Assembly (NCBI RefSeq): GCF_049310885.1
Contig: NZ_JBMDYO010000002.1
Span: 1-64,000, forward strand
Source of the DNA: CAYZJV01 sp049310885
Lineage (GTDB): Bacteria; Spirochaetota; Spirochaetia; Sphaerochaetales; Sphaerochaetaceae
DNA length: 64,000 nt
Direction: 5' to 3'
Positions 33,700 through 42,829 of the stretch are shown one piece after another. The notes beneath the pieces were generated by a model, which was given only the letters and a program-made list of their open reading frames with translations, made no database searches and had not been told where the DNA came from. A program made the position numbers and the translations under genes. Numbering within the stretch: position 1 is the first letter of the stretch; the number at the start of each line of letters is the position of its first letter.

Positions 33700-35568
33700 T
33701 TATTTATTGCAATTTTCCGTTACGAAGATAGTGAAGAACTCTGTTGGTTTGATATCATACGTGCCCCAGAATCGCTGGTCCGCAGTAGGTCGTTCCTTCA
33801 CTTCCACCAATGCTCTTGTCCGTAGTCGCGTATAGACAAAATCACTGAATCGGGAAAGGAAGGCATCGGTATCATCCTCACCGATCTCCTCAAAATAGGG
33901 ATACAACAACTTGAGCAACTCAATGCCGAAGGTCCGCACAGGTGTCCACTTGTTCGCCGTGTGAAGGAAAATCCTAAAAAGATAGTTCATCATCATGAAG
34001 GAGAGCATTTCACGCTCATCGAGAAAATAATAGAAAAGATCCTCAATATGACTGGTGAGGGTCTCCACATCCACCATATCCACAAAGGACCCTCCCGTGA
34101 GGGAAGCGAATAGGGGATAGCCATCTAGGGTGTTGATCGTAAAACACTCATTCTCTTCTAGGGAAACTACAAGATTGTCATACTCCAATTTTGTCAGAGG
34201 GGGCAGGTCGTCCAAGCCGAATTCTCCTGGGATCGTGGTAACCCCAAAAATCGGCTCCTGCGAGTCTCCCCGTGTCTTGGTTGCTACCTCGACAGCGTTC
34301 TTCGTCTCCTCGATCACGGACATAGCCACACCGACGCGTTTACATCTGGCATCCAAGGCAAATCGGAGACCGAACTCCTCTGCCTCGCTATACTCCTCAT
34401 ACAGGCAGCGGGTCTTGGCTACAAGCTCAAGTTCCTCGATCAAATCCTTGCTCTTCTTAGGAATTCTATCAAACCAAGCCCTCCAAGGCAGTTGCACATG
34501 CACCATCTGGAGAACTGCACCGAAGATCGGCAGGGAAACGATGTGTTGTGCACTGACGATGGATTCATGGTCTACTACCGCATTTGGTAACAGAAACAAC
34601 ATAGTTCTCCATGCCACCTCTGAGTTCGCCATTATGGCAACCTCACGTCGCTCGAGATCGAAGAACAGAGCTGCCAATCGATAATCGGGAAACAACCAAG
34701 GTTCTTGGCGATAGGTTTCATCTTCTTCCGAGCAATCTAGGAAGGCAGGAACAGGTTTCCGAAGCAGATCCCGATCAGGACCACGATAGATCTTTGCGAA
34801 TACATCGCCCTTTTTATAGTCCTTCCATTTGCCCGGCAAACCATCCATGGTAAATTTGTCGGGCAATGAATAAGTTTCCCAGATCATCTCAATATATTCA
34901 TCGCCTACCGATACATCTCCATGGTAGCAGACCGAATCCAGGAGCAGAAAATCGAGGTAATTATTGTTAATAGTTTGGGTTAGCCAATAACGTGATTCAT
35001 GTATCGATTGGTCGAGCGCATGAGCCAAAAAGGCAAGATCGTCGGGATGGAGCGTATTAAAGGAGTGAGCATATCCGATCGATTGGTAGAATCTGCCATT
35101 ATGGACAGCAAGGATCAGACGATATGGGACAATACCCTTCTCCTCGGCATGTTCAAGCTCCTGGTACACTACTTTACGGTTATGCGACAGATCATCGACC
35201 TTGATTTCAACCAAGGGAAAATCGTTTTCAAAAAGTATGTTTCCATAAGCCCAGAAGGCAGGATATTCGATCGTTTGTTCCAACATACTTCTTTGGCTCT
35301 GATCTAGGTTATCACCTACATCTTCCAAAAAAGATTGTAGCTCCAAGGGATCACAGAGCAAACGTGAAAGGACATACTCGTTTCGACGCTTGGTGTACCA
35401 TTCGGGAAAGAAACGGGGAGACCCGGGATCGAATGCCATGGCTCCTATACTCTCCAATACCGGTGAGTATCCATCCCGATGCTCTGCCCAATCCATCATG
35501 ATCGGCACAACGGAATCGAATACTTTCACACTCTTTCGATACTTGGTCAAGCGAAGATCGTTCTGCAT
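33700..35568 (-). CDS. Large protein of unknown function, 622 aa
   Basis: Not recognised. The frame is open to 35658, but an ATG at 35568 is preceded by TTGCAT - 17 bases - TATACA ending 7 bases before it, which gives room for divergent promoters; I choose it with moderate confidence. The protein is acidic and soluble, rich in Asp, Glu, Leu and aromatic residues, with no signal peptide or obvious membrane helix. Notable stretches are PRFFPEWYTKRRNEYVLSRL near residue 50 and IKPTEFFTIFVTENCNK at the end. It could bind a partner or be an enzyme of a new family. The small DUF1349 gene lies 71 bases downstream. Confidence 0.75.
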   Translation of the reverse strand: MQNDLRLTKYRKSVKVFDSVVPIMMDWAEHRDGYSPVLESIGAMAFDPGSPRFFPEWYTKRRNEYVLSRLLCDPLELQSFLEDVGDNLDQSQRSMLEQTIEYPAFWAYGNILFENDFPLVEIKVDDLSHNRKVVYQELEHAEEKGIVPYRLILAVHNGRFYQSIGYAHSFNTLHPDDLAFLAHALDQSIHESRYWLTQTINNNYLDFLLLDSVCYHGDVSVGDEYIEMIWETYSLPDKFTMDGLPGKWKDYKKGDVFAKIYRGPDRDLLRKPVPAFLDCSEEDETYRQEPWLFPDYRLAALFFDLERREVAIMANSEVAWRTMLFLLPNAVVDHESIVSAQHIVSLPIFGAVLQMVHVQLPWRAWFDRIPKKSKDLIEELELVAKTRCLYEEYSEAEEFGLRFALDARCKRVGVAMSVIEETKNAVEVATKTRGDSQEPIFGVTTIPGEFGLDDLPPLTKLEYDNLVVSLEENECFTINTLDGYPLFASLTGGSFVDMVDVETLTSHIEDLFYYFLDEREMLSFMMMNYLFRIFLHTANKWTPVRTFGIELLKLLYPYFEEIGEDDTDAFLSRFSDFVYTRLRTRALVEVKERPTADQRFWGTYDIKPTEFFTIFVTENCNK

Positions 35569-35575
35569 ACCTCTG

Positions 35576-35604
35576 TGTATAGCAACACCAAGGCAATAAT
35601 GCAA
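35576..35604 (-). promoter_or_regulatory. Promoter of the 622-residue protein gene, likely leaderless
   Basis: TTGCAT (35599-35604), 17-base spacer, TATACA (35576-35581), 7 bases to the chosen ATG on the minus strand. CAGAGG also lies right before the ATG but too close for normal use. Confidence 0.45.
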
Positions 35605-35648
35605 CAGTGTGGAACACTGACCAACGACAAAAATCGGTAAATCCATAC

Positions 35649-35678
35649 TTGTACACACATGCCATTAAGTGCCATAGT
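35649..35678 (+). promoter_or_regulatory. Promoter of EamA transporter gene, likely leaderless
   Basis: TTGTAC (35649-35654), 18-base spacer, CATAGT (35673-35678), 7 bases to the ATG at 35686. No ribosome site. Confidence 0.45.
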
Positions 35679-35685
35679 CTTCACC

Positions 35686-36591
35686 ATGGAACAAACGATA
35701 GGCCAATTGATGGCAGTGGTCACAGCCCTCTGCTGGGCACAGAATTCTCTGATCTATGCCCATGTCGGAGCGCAGGTAAGCTCCAATACCACAGCTCATA
35801 TTCGTCTCTGGATTGCCTTGCCGCTCATGTTACTCGTCCATCTTGCCTTTGAAGGGACTATTATCCCCTTGGGAATGGATATGCGGGCTTGGATCCTTAT
35901 CGGATTATCGGGAGCTCTAGGATTCTGTGTAGCCGATCTATTCATTTTCAGCTCATTTGTCCATATCGGAGCACGACAGACTATGGTTATTATGACCACC
36001 AGTCCCCTTCTCAGCGCTCTGCTCGCACGGATCTTCGGTGGAGAGATCCTCACAGGAATCCAAATTACCGGTGTTGTGGTGACTTTAGTAGGAGTTGCCT
36101 GGGTAATCCATGCAGACCGTTCATCGGGAGTCAGTGGAAATCGACGCCATATGGTCAAGGGTGTAGCGATCGCATTGGGAGGAAGTGTAACCCAAGCGAT
36201 TGCCTATGTATTGGCGGATGCCGGAATGACTGAAGCTATACCAGCGGTCTCTGCTAATGTGGTCAGACTTGTCTTTGGGCTCTTAGCACTTATCGTATTT
36301 GCAACAGCACGGAAATCGTTTCTTAAAGATTTCGCACGGTTTTCGGGAAAAGCCGGCCATAAAGCTCTACTTCTTATCATCGCGGCAGCAATTGTCGGTC
36401 CAGTGCTGGGAATTATCCTCAATCTCCAAGCATTGAAGCTTGCGCCTGTGGGGGTGGTTACCACATTGAGTCAGCTGACTCCGGTTATGCTGCTTCCCTT
36501 AGAACGGTTTGCAATGAAACGCCACATTCCTCCCATGGCCACAGTTGGTACATTCGTGGCTGTTTTTGGTTCGGTGCTACTCTTCATCTGA
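35686..36591 (+). CDS. EamA-family (DMT) transporter
   Basis: 301 aa with ten predicted membrane helices arranged as two EamA halves (residues about 5-140 and 155-295). Conserved stretches include the late FVAVFGSVLLF helix and VTTLSQLTPVMLLPLERF near 260, which match the second EamA repeat. A drug/metabolite exporter or permease of unknown substrate. The ATG at 35686 is preferred to one at 35659; neither has a ribosome site, and a promoter ends 7 bases before the former. Confidence 0.85.
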   Translation: MEQTIGQLMAVVTALCWAQNSLIYAHVGAQVSSNTTAHIRLWIALPLMLLVHLAFEGTIIPLGMDMRAWILIGLSGALGFCVADLFIFSSFVHIGARQTMVIMTTSPLLSALLARIFGGEILTGIQITGVVVTLVGVAWVIHADRSSGVSGNRRHMVKGVAIALGGSVTQAIAYVLADAGMTEAIPAVSANVVRLVFGLLALIVFATARKSFLKDFARFSGKAGHKALLLIIAAAIVGPVLGIILNLQALKLAPVGVVTTLSQLTPVMLLPLERFAMKRHIPPMATVGTFVAVFGSVLLFI

Positions 36592-36655
36592 GTTGTCATG
36601 GACAAATAGCCGCTACTGTTTTATCATGGATTATCCCTCAAGGAGCGAAGCTGAC

Positions 36656-37840
36656 ATGGAAAACACTCTCTCATACGTATTCGTAACCCCCTACACTATC
36701 GCTAAGAGCCGTACCGGTGGCGTGGTCAGCCGACTGTTGAGCCGACTGGACCTAGAGCTCGTGGGGGCACAGATGATCGCGGCAGACGATTATTTCGCAA
36801 AAACCTATGCTGATATCCTCAGAAGTCAGGATGATCCCAACAACAAAGGTGCCGCTACGCTATTGGGCGATTATGTTGAACAGAACATGGGTCCTTCGGG
36901 AGGTCGTCCCCATCGCTCGCTCATGCTCTTATTCAGGGGAAAGGATGCCTGTAAGAAATTAAGTGATATCTGTGGCGCCCTCTATCCTGAAAACCGCGGT
37001 GTGGAATCACTCACCGGCGAGACTATTCGTGATACATATGCCGATTTGATTGTAGATTCGGAGGATCCCAATAAGGTGATCTATTTCGAACCTGCCGTAC
37101 TTACGCCGAGGAACCAGAAGAATGCCCATATGGTATTGAAACTACTCTCATCGTGGCTACCTGGGCAACCGAATATTATCGAGAACATGCGGTATCCCGA
37201 TCCCAAGAAGATCCAACGTACATTGGTCATCATCAAGCCTGACAACTGGAAGTTCGCCTCCTCCCGCCCTGGAACGATCATCGATATGTTTAGCAGAACG
37301 GGACTACGTATTGTCGGGGTAAAGGTTCACCGTATGTCTATTGCCGAAGCCCTCGATTTCTACGGCCCGGTTCGCGAAGCCCTGAAAAATAGGTTGGGAC
37401 CGGTCTTTGGTGCAAAAGCGAAAGATGTGTTGGAAACAGAGTTGCAACTTCACCTCTCCGAAGATACGGAAAAGGTACTTACCGAGAGTTTCGGGACTGA
37501 GTATGCTCTGGATCAATTCGAGCAGATAATCGAATTCATGAGTGGGCAGCGCCCATCCTGCTGTCCATTGGAGGAGATGATAGAGCCCGGTTCGGTCAAA
37601 TGTATGATCATGGTCTATGAAGGAGAGAACGCAACAGGCAAGATCCGTGAGGTCCTAGGGCCTACGGACCCGCTGAAGGCTCCCGGAGGGACAGTAAGAA
37701 GGGAATTCGGCAGCAATGTAATGGTCAATACCGCCCATGCATCAGATTCTCCCGAGAGCGCAATACGGGAGATGGGCGTCGTACGGTTCCACGAGAACGC
37801 CTGTGCGAATCTCATCCGATCATACATCAATTTGCATTGA
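36656..37840 (+). CDS. Duplicated nucleoside diphosphate kinase, one active half
   Basis: 394 aa, against about 140 for a normal Ndk. Start placed by AGGAG 10 bases upstream. The C-terminal half (about 187-394) has the Ndk opening RTLVIIKPDNW and the catalytic block NTAHASDSPESAIREMG with His361, so it should transfer phosphate between nucleoside di- and triphosphates. The N-terminal half (about 5-165) starts alike (YVFVTPYTIAKSRTGGVVSR) and has TGETIRDTYADLIVDSEDP where the active-site block belongs, but lacks the His. Insertions separate the halves. Probably a pseudo-enzyme half plus an active half. Confidence 0.8.
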   Translation: MENTLSYVFVTPYTIAKSRTGGVVSRLLSRLDLELVGAQMIAADDYFAKTYADILRSQDDPNNKGAATLLGDYVEQNMGPSGGRPHRSLMLLFRGKDACKKLSDICGALYPENRGVESLTGETIRDTYADLIVDSEDPNKVIYFEPAVLTPRNQKNAHMVLKLLSSWLPGQPNIIENMRYPDPKKIQRTLVIIKPDNWKFASSRPGTIIDMFSRTGLRIVGVKVHRMSIAEALDFYGPVREALKNRLGPVFGAKAKDVLETELQLHLSEDTEKVLTESFGTEYALDQFEQIIEFMSGQRPSCCPLEEMIEPGSVKCMIMVYEGENATGKIREVLGPTDPLKAPGGTVRREFGSNVMVNTAHASDSPESAIREMGVVRFHENACANLIRSYINLH

Positions 37841-37889
37841 TAATACTCTCTGCCGTACGACAACCCGAATCCTTCGTCAGGTAAGACGC

Positions 37890-38585
37890 CTACTTCTGCC
37901 CGTAGTAGGCGTTCGGACCATGCTTTCTCTGATAGTGTTTCTCCGTAAGATAGTCGGGCAGCGGCTGGGCTTGGGGATTCACACCTAAGGTAATCCACGC
38001 CATACGACAGATCTCCTCCATCACTACAGCATTGTAGACCGAAGCGGCGGCATCTTTACCCCAGGCAAAAGGGCCATGTCCGGCGACTAGCACCATTGGC
38101 TGCTCAACCGGATTGATGTCGGCAAAAACATTGGCTATAAGGACTCCAGTCTCATGTTCATAGTTACCCGTAACCTGCTCTTTTGCCATCATTGGTGTAC
38201 ATGGAATGGGAAGATGGCTATGGTCGGCGTGAGTAGTACCGAAAACCGGAACCGACTTTCCTGCCTGCGCCCACGCGACTGCATGAGGAGAGTGGGTATG
38301 GGTGATACCCCCAATCTTTTCGAAGGTCTTGTAGAGCACAAGGTGGGTAGCCATGTCACTTGATGGACGCAGAGAGCCTTCAACGATCTCGCCCTGCAAA
38401 TCCATGACCACAATATCCTCAACCTGTAGCTTCTCATAGGGAACACCCGATGGCTTGATTGCGAATACTCCAGCATGGCGGTCTATCTGAGATACATTAC
38501 CCCAAGTATACAATGCGAGATTCCGTGCGGGAATCTCCATATTCGCTTCCCATACCGATTCTTTCAATTTGTCGTATCGTCCCAT
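37890..38585 (-). CDS. araD: L-ribulose-5-phosphate 4-epimerase
   Basis: 231 aa, the AraD length. Interconverts L-ribulose 5-phosphate and D-xylulose 5-phosphate by a zinc-dependent aldol-type mechanism. LYTWGNVSQIDR near residue 26, KPSGVPYEKL near 44, THTHSPHAVAWAQAG near 95 (two zinc His), GTTHADH near 117, AGHGPFAWG near 167 (third His) and the C-terminal KHGPNAYYGQK are all diagnostic. AGGAGG lies before the ATG. No araA or araB is adjacent. The UlaF/SgbE epimerases of the ascorbate pathway are close relatives, so it may serve the dlgD route. An 8-base inverted repeat spans its stop codon. Confidence 0.95.
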   Translation of the reverse strand: MGRYDKLKESVWEANMEIPARNLALYTWGNVSQIDRHAGVFAIKPSGVPYEKLQVEDIVVMDLQGEIVEGSLRPSSDMATHLVLYKTFEKIGGITHTHSPHAVAWAQAGKSVPVFGTTHADHSHLPIPCTPMMAKEQVTGNYEHETGVLIANVFADINPVEQPMVLVAGHGPFAWGKDAAASVYNAVVMEEICRMAWITLGVNPQAQPLPDYLTEKHYQRKHGPNAYYGQK

Positions 38586-38615
38586 GTTATTCCTCCTGAT
38601 TGGTGTTGTGTATCA

Positions 38616-39332
38616 TCATAATTGTACATGCATGGTGAACATAGCAGGCCCGACGGCTACGGAGACCTTCTCCCCTTTCCATGATGGGAAGACTTTCCAA
38701 GCCAAGTATGGCACACCATAGCCGAACAGAGTTCCTATCGCGGCTCCTGCAAGTACGTCTGTAATAAAATGGTTACCACTGGCAATCCGGAGAGCCGCCG
38801 TAACTCCAGCCAGAGACCAAGCAGTAATCGTAGAGGCCTGCTTATAGGGGCTGTCAGGATATCGTAGGGAATACACTGCTTGGGTAAAGGCCGCTCCGGT
38901 GAAAGCCATGATAGAGTGTCCCGAAGGGAAAGAATCATCCTGATCAGCGATCAGTTCCTCGTATAGACTCGATGTAGTGGGAGGTAAGCAGTCAAAATAC
39001 ATGTAGGGGCGATTGCGTTCAATAGCCATTTTCATGAATGTTCTCGTACCGAATGAGAGCCCGGCAGCGGCACCGTAGGCTAATGAGATACCGAACCAAT
39101 CTGATGGAGGTGCAGCAAAAGCTAAACTCGCAGGAGCAAGGAATGCCGAGTATTGTGTAATATCGCTGACAAGGGAGAGGTCCTTCGAATAGGGGAACAT
39201 GAGCATCCTGTCGAATACATTCACCTCTTGATCGTCATAGGGAGGTGTTGCACTCGTAGCATTCAGCTGGGTTGAAATCATAACGAGGATGAGTATGACA
39301 GCTGTGGTTTTCTTGGTATCTCTATACGACAC
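38616..39332 (-). CDS. PAP2-family phosphatase, exported
   Basis: 238 aa from a GTG at 39332 with AGGAGG 6 bases upstream. A signal peptide covers about the first 28 residues (ends near LNATSA). The three PAP2 motifs are intact: KMAIERNRP near residue 102, DSFPSGHS near 130 and SGNHFITDVLAG near 186, which supply the His nucleophile and its helper. Likely a periplasmic or membrane-linked lipid phosphatase, for example on phosphatidic acid or undecaprenyl diphosphate. It ends 30 bases upstream of araD; the link is only positional. Confidence 0.88.
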   Translation of the reverse strand: MSYRDTKKTTAVILILVMISTQLNATSATPPYDDQEVNVFDRMLMFPYSKDLSLVSDITQYSAFLAPASLAFAAPPSDWFGISLAYGAAAGLSFGTRTFMKMAIERNRPYMYFDCLPPTTSSLYEELIADQDDSFPSGHSIMAFTGAAFTQAVYSLRYPDSPYKQASTITAWSLAGVTAALRIASGNHFITDVLAGAAIGTLFGYGVPYLAWKVFPSWKGEKVSVAVGPAMFTMHVQL

Positions 39333-39397
39333 TACAGACCTCCTCTTTGGTGGCCAAAGTGTAATGTGAATCGCCTTGTGGGACAAGCACCTTTTTA

Positions 39398-40747
39398 TCA
39401 GCGGCTCTGGGTTCGAACCGAATATTCGTCCTCAAGCAACTCGTTTATGAGTTGGCTAAGGTTGCCCACTCCTTTGGCGATATCCTCATCCTGTGCTATC
39501 AAAGTGAAAATCCTCTGTGTAATATATTCATCGATTACTGGATACTTTTTGAAGTCGGGGTCGATATAAGAGTTCGCGATCACCGATTCGATGAAATCAC
39601 GATCCAACGAACGCATTCCATCCCTCTGCATAATACCCGATTTGTAAATACGGTCGAACACGGTACGACTTACCGGAAGCATGTTTGAATACTCCCATAT
39701 CTGGTACTGGAAGGCCTCGTCACTGGAGATGTATTTGAGAAATTCGAAGGCAACATCCTTGTGACGACTTCTACTACTCATGCCCAACTGGACGGTATAG
39801 AGTTTGCTTTTACTACTGCCATGGGGTCCATAGGGAAAGGGTATAGCTTCCCAATCGAATTCATCGTATCGAAGAATCCTATAGGGATAGCTTCCATAGA
39901 CTCGGAATTCGGAGAGATTGAAGGTCTTAAAGCCTACCTTACCATCCTCGAACATCCCCTCCCTTACCAGAACACCTTGATTCAATGCATGCATATCCTT
40001 TAGGAAGCTCAGCATCTGTGCCATCCTCTCAGCATTGAAACCAGCTTTGGTGCTATCTGCATTGAAAAGGGTGTTATCGTTTGTATAGAAGGCGTGGTGC
40101 CAGTCATAGCCCTCCACTCCGAAGCGGTCAGGAGCACCATCTCCATCGAGGTCTTCAGTGATCTGTTCACAGATCTCATAGAATTGCTGCCATGTCCACC
40201 TGGAGAGGTCGAGCTCCAACCCCAACGATTCTATCAGATCATTGTTAACGATTAAAAATGAGGGGACGATTCCTATAGGGACAGAATATTGCGATCCCTG
40301 GTACTGGCCTGCTTCAAGCGCATTACTGAAGAACACATCGGGACTGAGGTCACTCTTTTCTATGTATTTATCCAAAGGTTCCAATAATCCGATAGCCGCA
40401 TAGGTGGTAAAATCCTCTTCGATAATGAGGAATATGTCGGGTTCTTTACCCTTCAAGACCAGCTGGGCGAACCATTCCGAGTAATCCTTGTACATGGTAC
40501 CGGTTCGAAGAACCACGCGATAGCCTCTATCGGCATACTGTTCTTCAAACATCTCTACAGCCTTGTCGTAGATTGCATAGGCGAAGTTCTGAGGAACGCC
40601 CCAGCTATTACCCGAATAGAGTGCCAACTCTAGGACTACCGTATTGCTCCTATAGCAGGAAACCCCTACGAGTAATAGTATCGCGAAGAGGAGTATGGCA
40701 GGGATAAACCAGATTTTCCATCTTCTGGAGAAAGGTTGTTCAGACAT
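39398..40747 (-). CDS. Extracellular solute-binding protein, family 1 (sugar type), linked to a two-component system
   Basis: 449 aa. The ATG at 40747 overlaps the response-regulator stop by 8 bases (ATGTCTGA), giving tight coupling. A short basic start is followed by one hydrophobic segment (about 11-30) ending VGVSC, a weak lipobox, then a MalE-like binding protein: KEPDIFLIIEEDF near 113, VPIGIVPSFLIVNNDL near 170 and GVGNLSQLINELLEDE at the end. No permease or ATPase gene adjoins it, and its family differs from the ribose-type ABC systems nearby. With the kinase and regulator it likely forms a sugar-sensing module. Confidence 0.85.
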   Translation of the reverse strand: MSEQPFSRRWKIWFIPAILLFAILLLVGVSCYRSNTVVLELALYSGNSWGVPQNFAYAIYDKAVEMFEEQYADRGYRVVLRTGTMYKDYSEWFAQLVLKGKEPDIFLIIEEDFTTYAAIGLLEPLDKYIEKSDLSPDVFFSNALEAGQYQGSQYSVPIGIVPSFLIVNNDLIESLGLELDLSRWTWQQFYEICEQITEDLDGDGAPDRFGVEGYDWHHAFYTNDNTLFNADSTKAGFNAERMAQMLSFLKDMHALNQGVLVREGMFEDGKVGFKTFNLSEFRVYGSYPYRILRYDEFDWEAIPFPYGPHGSSKSKLYTVQLGMSSRSRHKDVAFEFLKYISSDEAFQYQIWEYSNMLPVSRTVFDRIYKSGIMQRDGMRSLDRDFIESVIANSYIDPDFKKYPVIDEYITQRIFTLIAQDEDIAKGVGNLSQLINELLEDEYSVRTQSR

Positions 40748-41423
40748 CCATGGACTCCAGATTTTTAAGCATGAGCCCGGATTGAATGGCAAATATCGCA
40801 ATCTGGGTTCGATCGCGGAGATCGAGCTTCTTGAGAATATTACTGATATAATTACGCACTGTACCCTCGGAGAAGTTCACATCTTGCATGATCTCCTTGT
40901 TCGAATAGCCCTTCCCTATCAGTTGCATAATTCTCAACTCCTGACTAGAGAGCGATTTGAATTGTTCGTCCGATTCCTGCAAGGTGCAAAATGGTGAGTT
41001 AGCCAACCGCCCGAAGAGGCTAAAGATCTTCTGGGCAGTCTGTGGATCTACACTGGTCCCGCCACTGTGGACGGTCACAATACTGGATAACAGGTCGCTC
41101 TTGGAAATACCTTTGAGCAAGAATCCATCGGCACAGTTCTTTACCGCATCGTAGACATATTGGTCATCATCGAAGGTGGTGAGCATGATGATCTTGATCG
41201 AGCAATCCTGTTGTTTGATCAATCGTACGCACTCGATGCCATTTATCTCGGGCATACGGATGTCCATGAGAATTACATTTGGCCTCAGGCGGAGAGCCAT
41301 TTCAACCACTTGTCGTCCATCCTTGGCCGTACCCACTACCTGGAATCGACTATCGCTGCTGATAAGCAATTCCAAGCTCTCCCTGATAAGCTCCTGATCA
41401 TCGGCAATCAATACGGTTATCAC
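40740..41423 (-). CDS. NarL/LuxR-type response regulator
   Basis: 227 aa from the GTG at 41423, fixed by AGGAGG 9 bases upstream; the GTG shares 4 bases with the kinase stop (GTGA). The receiver domain (1-120) has LIADDQ, the phosphoacceptor Asp54 in ILMDIRMPEING, and the Lys in LLKGISK near 104. The C-terminal LuxR helix-turn-helix (about 158-220) reads LSSQELRIMQLIGKGYSNKE then SEGTVRNYISNIL. It is activated by the kinase encoded upstream and likely controls the divergent ABC operon, which has a palindrome upstream of its promoter. Confidence 0.93.
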   Translation of the reverse strand: MITVLIADDQELIRESLELLISSDSRFQVVGTAKDGRQVVEMALRLRPNVILMDIRMPEINGIECVRLIKQQDCSIKIIMLTTFDDDQYVYDAVKNCADGFLLKGISKSDLLSSIVTVHSGGTSVDPQTAQKIFSLFGRLANSPFCTLQESDEQFKSLSSQELRIMQLIGKGYSNKEIMQDVNFSEGTVRNYISNILKKLDLRDRTQIAIFAIQSGLMLKNLESMDV

Positions 41424-42724
41424 GAATGTTGCCCTCCTTTGCGTAGTGGGATGGTCGCAAAGGTCCTGAAACCCTGGTTCTCCCCTGTATCGAAATGGAC
41501 CTTCCCACCAAGAAGTGCAATCTGTTCTTCGATATGTTCCAATCCAAAATGTTTGACAACCTTTGCACAACCTTTTCCGTCATCGGCAATAATGACCGAC
41601 AACTGTTGCTTAGTATAGTGAAGTGTCACATCGATCTTCTTGCTTGCAGAATGCTTGAATGAATTGGTCAAACTCTCTTGCACCAGACGATAGACGGTCT
41701 GCTCCTCATCATCTTCCATACCTACCGCATTGCCTATGATAATGAAACCCACGCTCCTATCCCCTAGAGCATTCGCATCATTAATAAGATCCTGTACTGC
41801 GCTGAGCAATGAGGATTTCTCGATAGCATCGCTTTTAAGTTCTCGTACCGAACGACGAATATCGGTAAGACCTTTGTCAGTAACGCTTTTTATCTTCACC
41901 AGACGTCGATGGAGTTCTCCCGTTGCTGCACGAGAGAGTTCTATACAGGCTTCAAGCCCGGTGGAGATGCTGGTCAGTGAATGCCCGAGGATATCATGGA
42001 TCTCGTGTGCCAGACGGTTTCTTTCCTTAAGACGGGCAGACTCTTCCAGTTTTCCCTGTAGAATCTCGAGCTGGTGCAATTTGTCCGAAAGTTCATTGTT
42101 CACCTTGATGAACTCTTTGTTTTCCCGAATCTTGCTCTGGATAAGGAACTGAAAAAAGAGGATTACCATCATGAGATTGAGTGATTCGAGTGTGCTACGG
42201 ATACTATACAGTGGGATTTGGGCACTGGTTCCATAGAAACCGATATAATCCTGTAAAGAGACGAGGTTCCACCGGACCGAGATAATATCGAAGTCACTGA
42301 AGATATAACCGAGCATAACCAAAGCGATGGCTAGATATCTGAGTGGAAGATTCGCAATAAAGAAAAAGGCTCCCACACCGAGAAAGAGAAAAAGACCTTT
42401 ATATGAGAAATTGAGATTATAGGCTATAAAAAAAGTAAGTGCGATATCCAAAAGGAAGAGCATAAAGGTTAACACCGGTTGCGACTCACTAATCCGTCTC
42501 TTAACCAAACCAGAACAAGTCAGCAGGAGAAAACTCGATATAGCATAGACAGGAACATGCCATGGTACGTGGGGAAGATACCTTGCCTGTTCAAGAAAAT
42601 TTCTCGCTTGGTCAGCATCACAAACAAGGAACGTAGTTTGGTACATGACCAAAGAGAATAGACTCACAATGGCGAGATTCAACACGAGGATGCTGGCATA
42701 TACGTATCCGAGAGGTTTGTCCAT
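41420..42724 (-). CDS. Membrane histidine kinase (NarL/HisKA_3 type)
   Basis: 434 aa. Five or six membrane helices lie between residues 8 and 200, with a 30-residue external loop after helix 1, followed by a coiled coil (about 200-235). The dimerisation box RLAHEIHDILGHS holds the phosphoacceptor His near 243; the ATPase domain has VQESLTNSFKHSAS near 344 and DDGKGCAKVV near 376. It has no large sensor domain of its own, so the signal may come through the binding protein encoded two genes downstream. No ribosome site; TACAAT ends 6 bases before the ATG, so the message is probably leaderless. Confidence 0.92.
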   Translation of the reverse strand: MDKPLGYVYASILVLNLAIVSLFSLVMYQTTFLVCDADQARNFLEQARYLPHVPWHVPVYAISSFLLLTCSGLVKRRISESQPVLTFMLFLLDIALTFFIAYNLNFSYKGLFLFLGVGAFFFIANLPLRYLAIALVMLGYIFSDFDIISVRWNLVSLQDYIGFYGTSAQIPLYSIRSTLESLNLMMVILFFQFLIQSKIRENKEFIKVNNELSDKLHQLEILQGKLEESARLKERNRLAHEIHDILGHSLTSISTGLEACIELSRAATGELHRRLVKIKSVTDKGLTDIRRSVRELKSDAIEKSSLLSAVQDLINDANALGDRSVGFIIIGNAVGMEDDEEQTVYRLVQESLTNSFKHSASKKIDVTLHYTKQQLSVIIADDGKGCAKVVKHFGLEHIEEQIALLGGKVHFDTGENQGFRTFATIPLRKGGQHS

Positions 42725-42730
42725 GGTTGT

Positions 42731-42758
42731 ATTGTACGATATCGCACCACTGTTTCAT
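42731..42758 (-). promoter_or_regulatory. Promoter of the two-component operon, likely leaderless
   Basis: ATGAAA (42753-42758), 16-base spacer, TACAAT (42731-42736), then 6 bases to the ATG on the minus strand. Confidence 0.5.
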
Positions 42759-42829
42759 TGTAAAGCACGAATACTGAAATGATCTGCACTGTAGGTGTTA
42801 TCGGAATATCACATCCGTAATCACTTATA

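Noticed and set aside
37890..37920. Inverted repeat at the end of araD as a terminator
   Set aside because: The stem is only 8 bases, includes the last codons and stop, and is not followed by a T run on either strand.
39400..39425. tRNA-like T-loop GGGTTCGAACC
   Set aside because: It is inside the 3' end of the solute-binding-protein gene; no anticodon or acceptor stem can be built around it.
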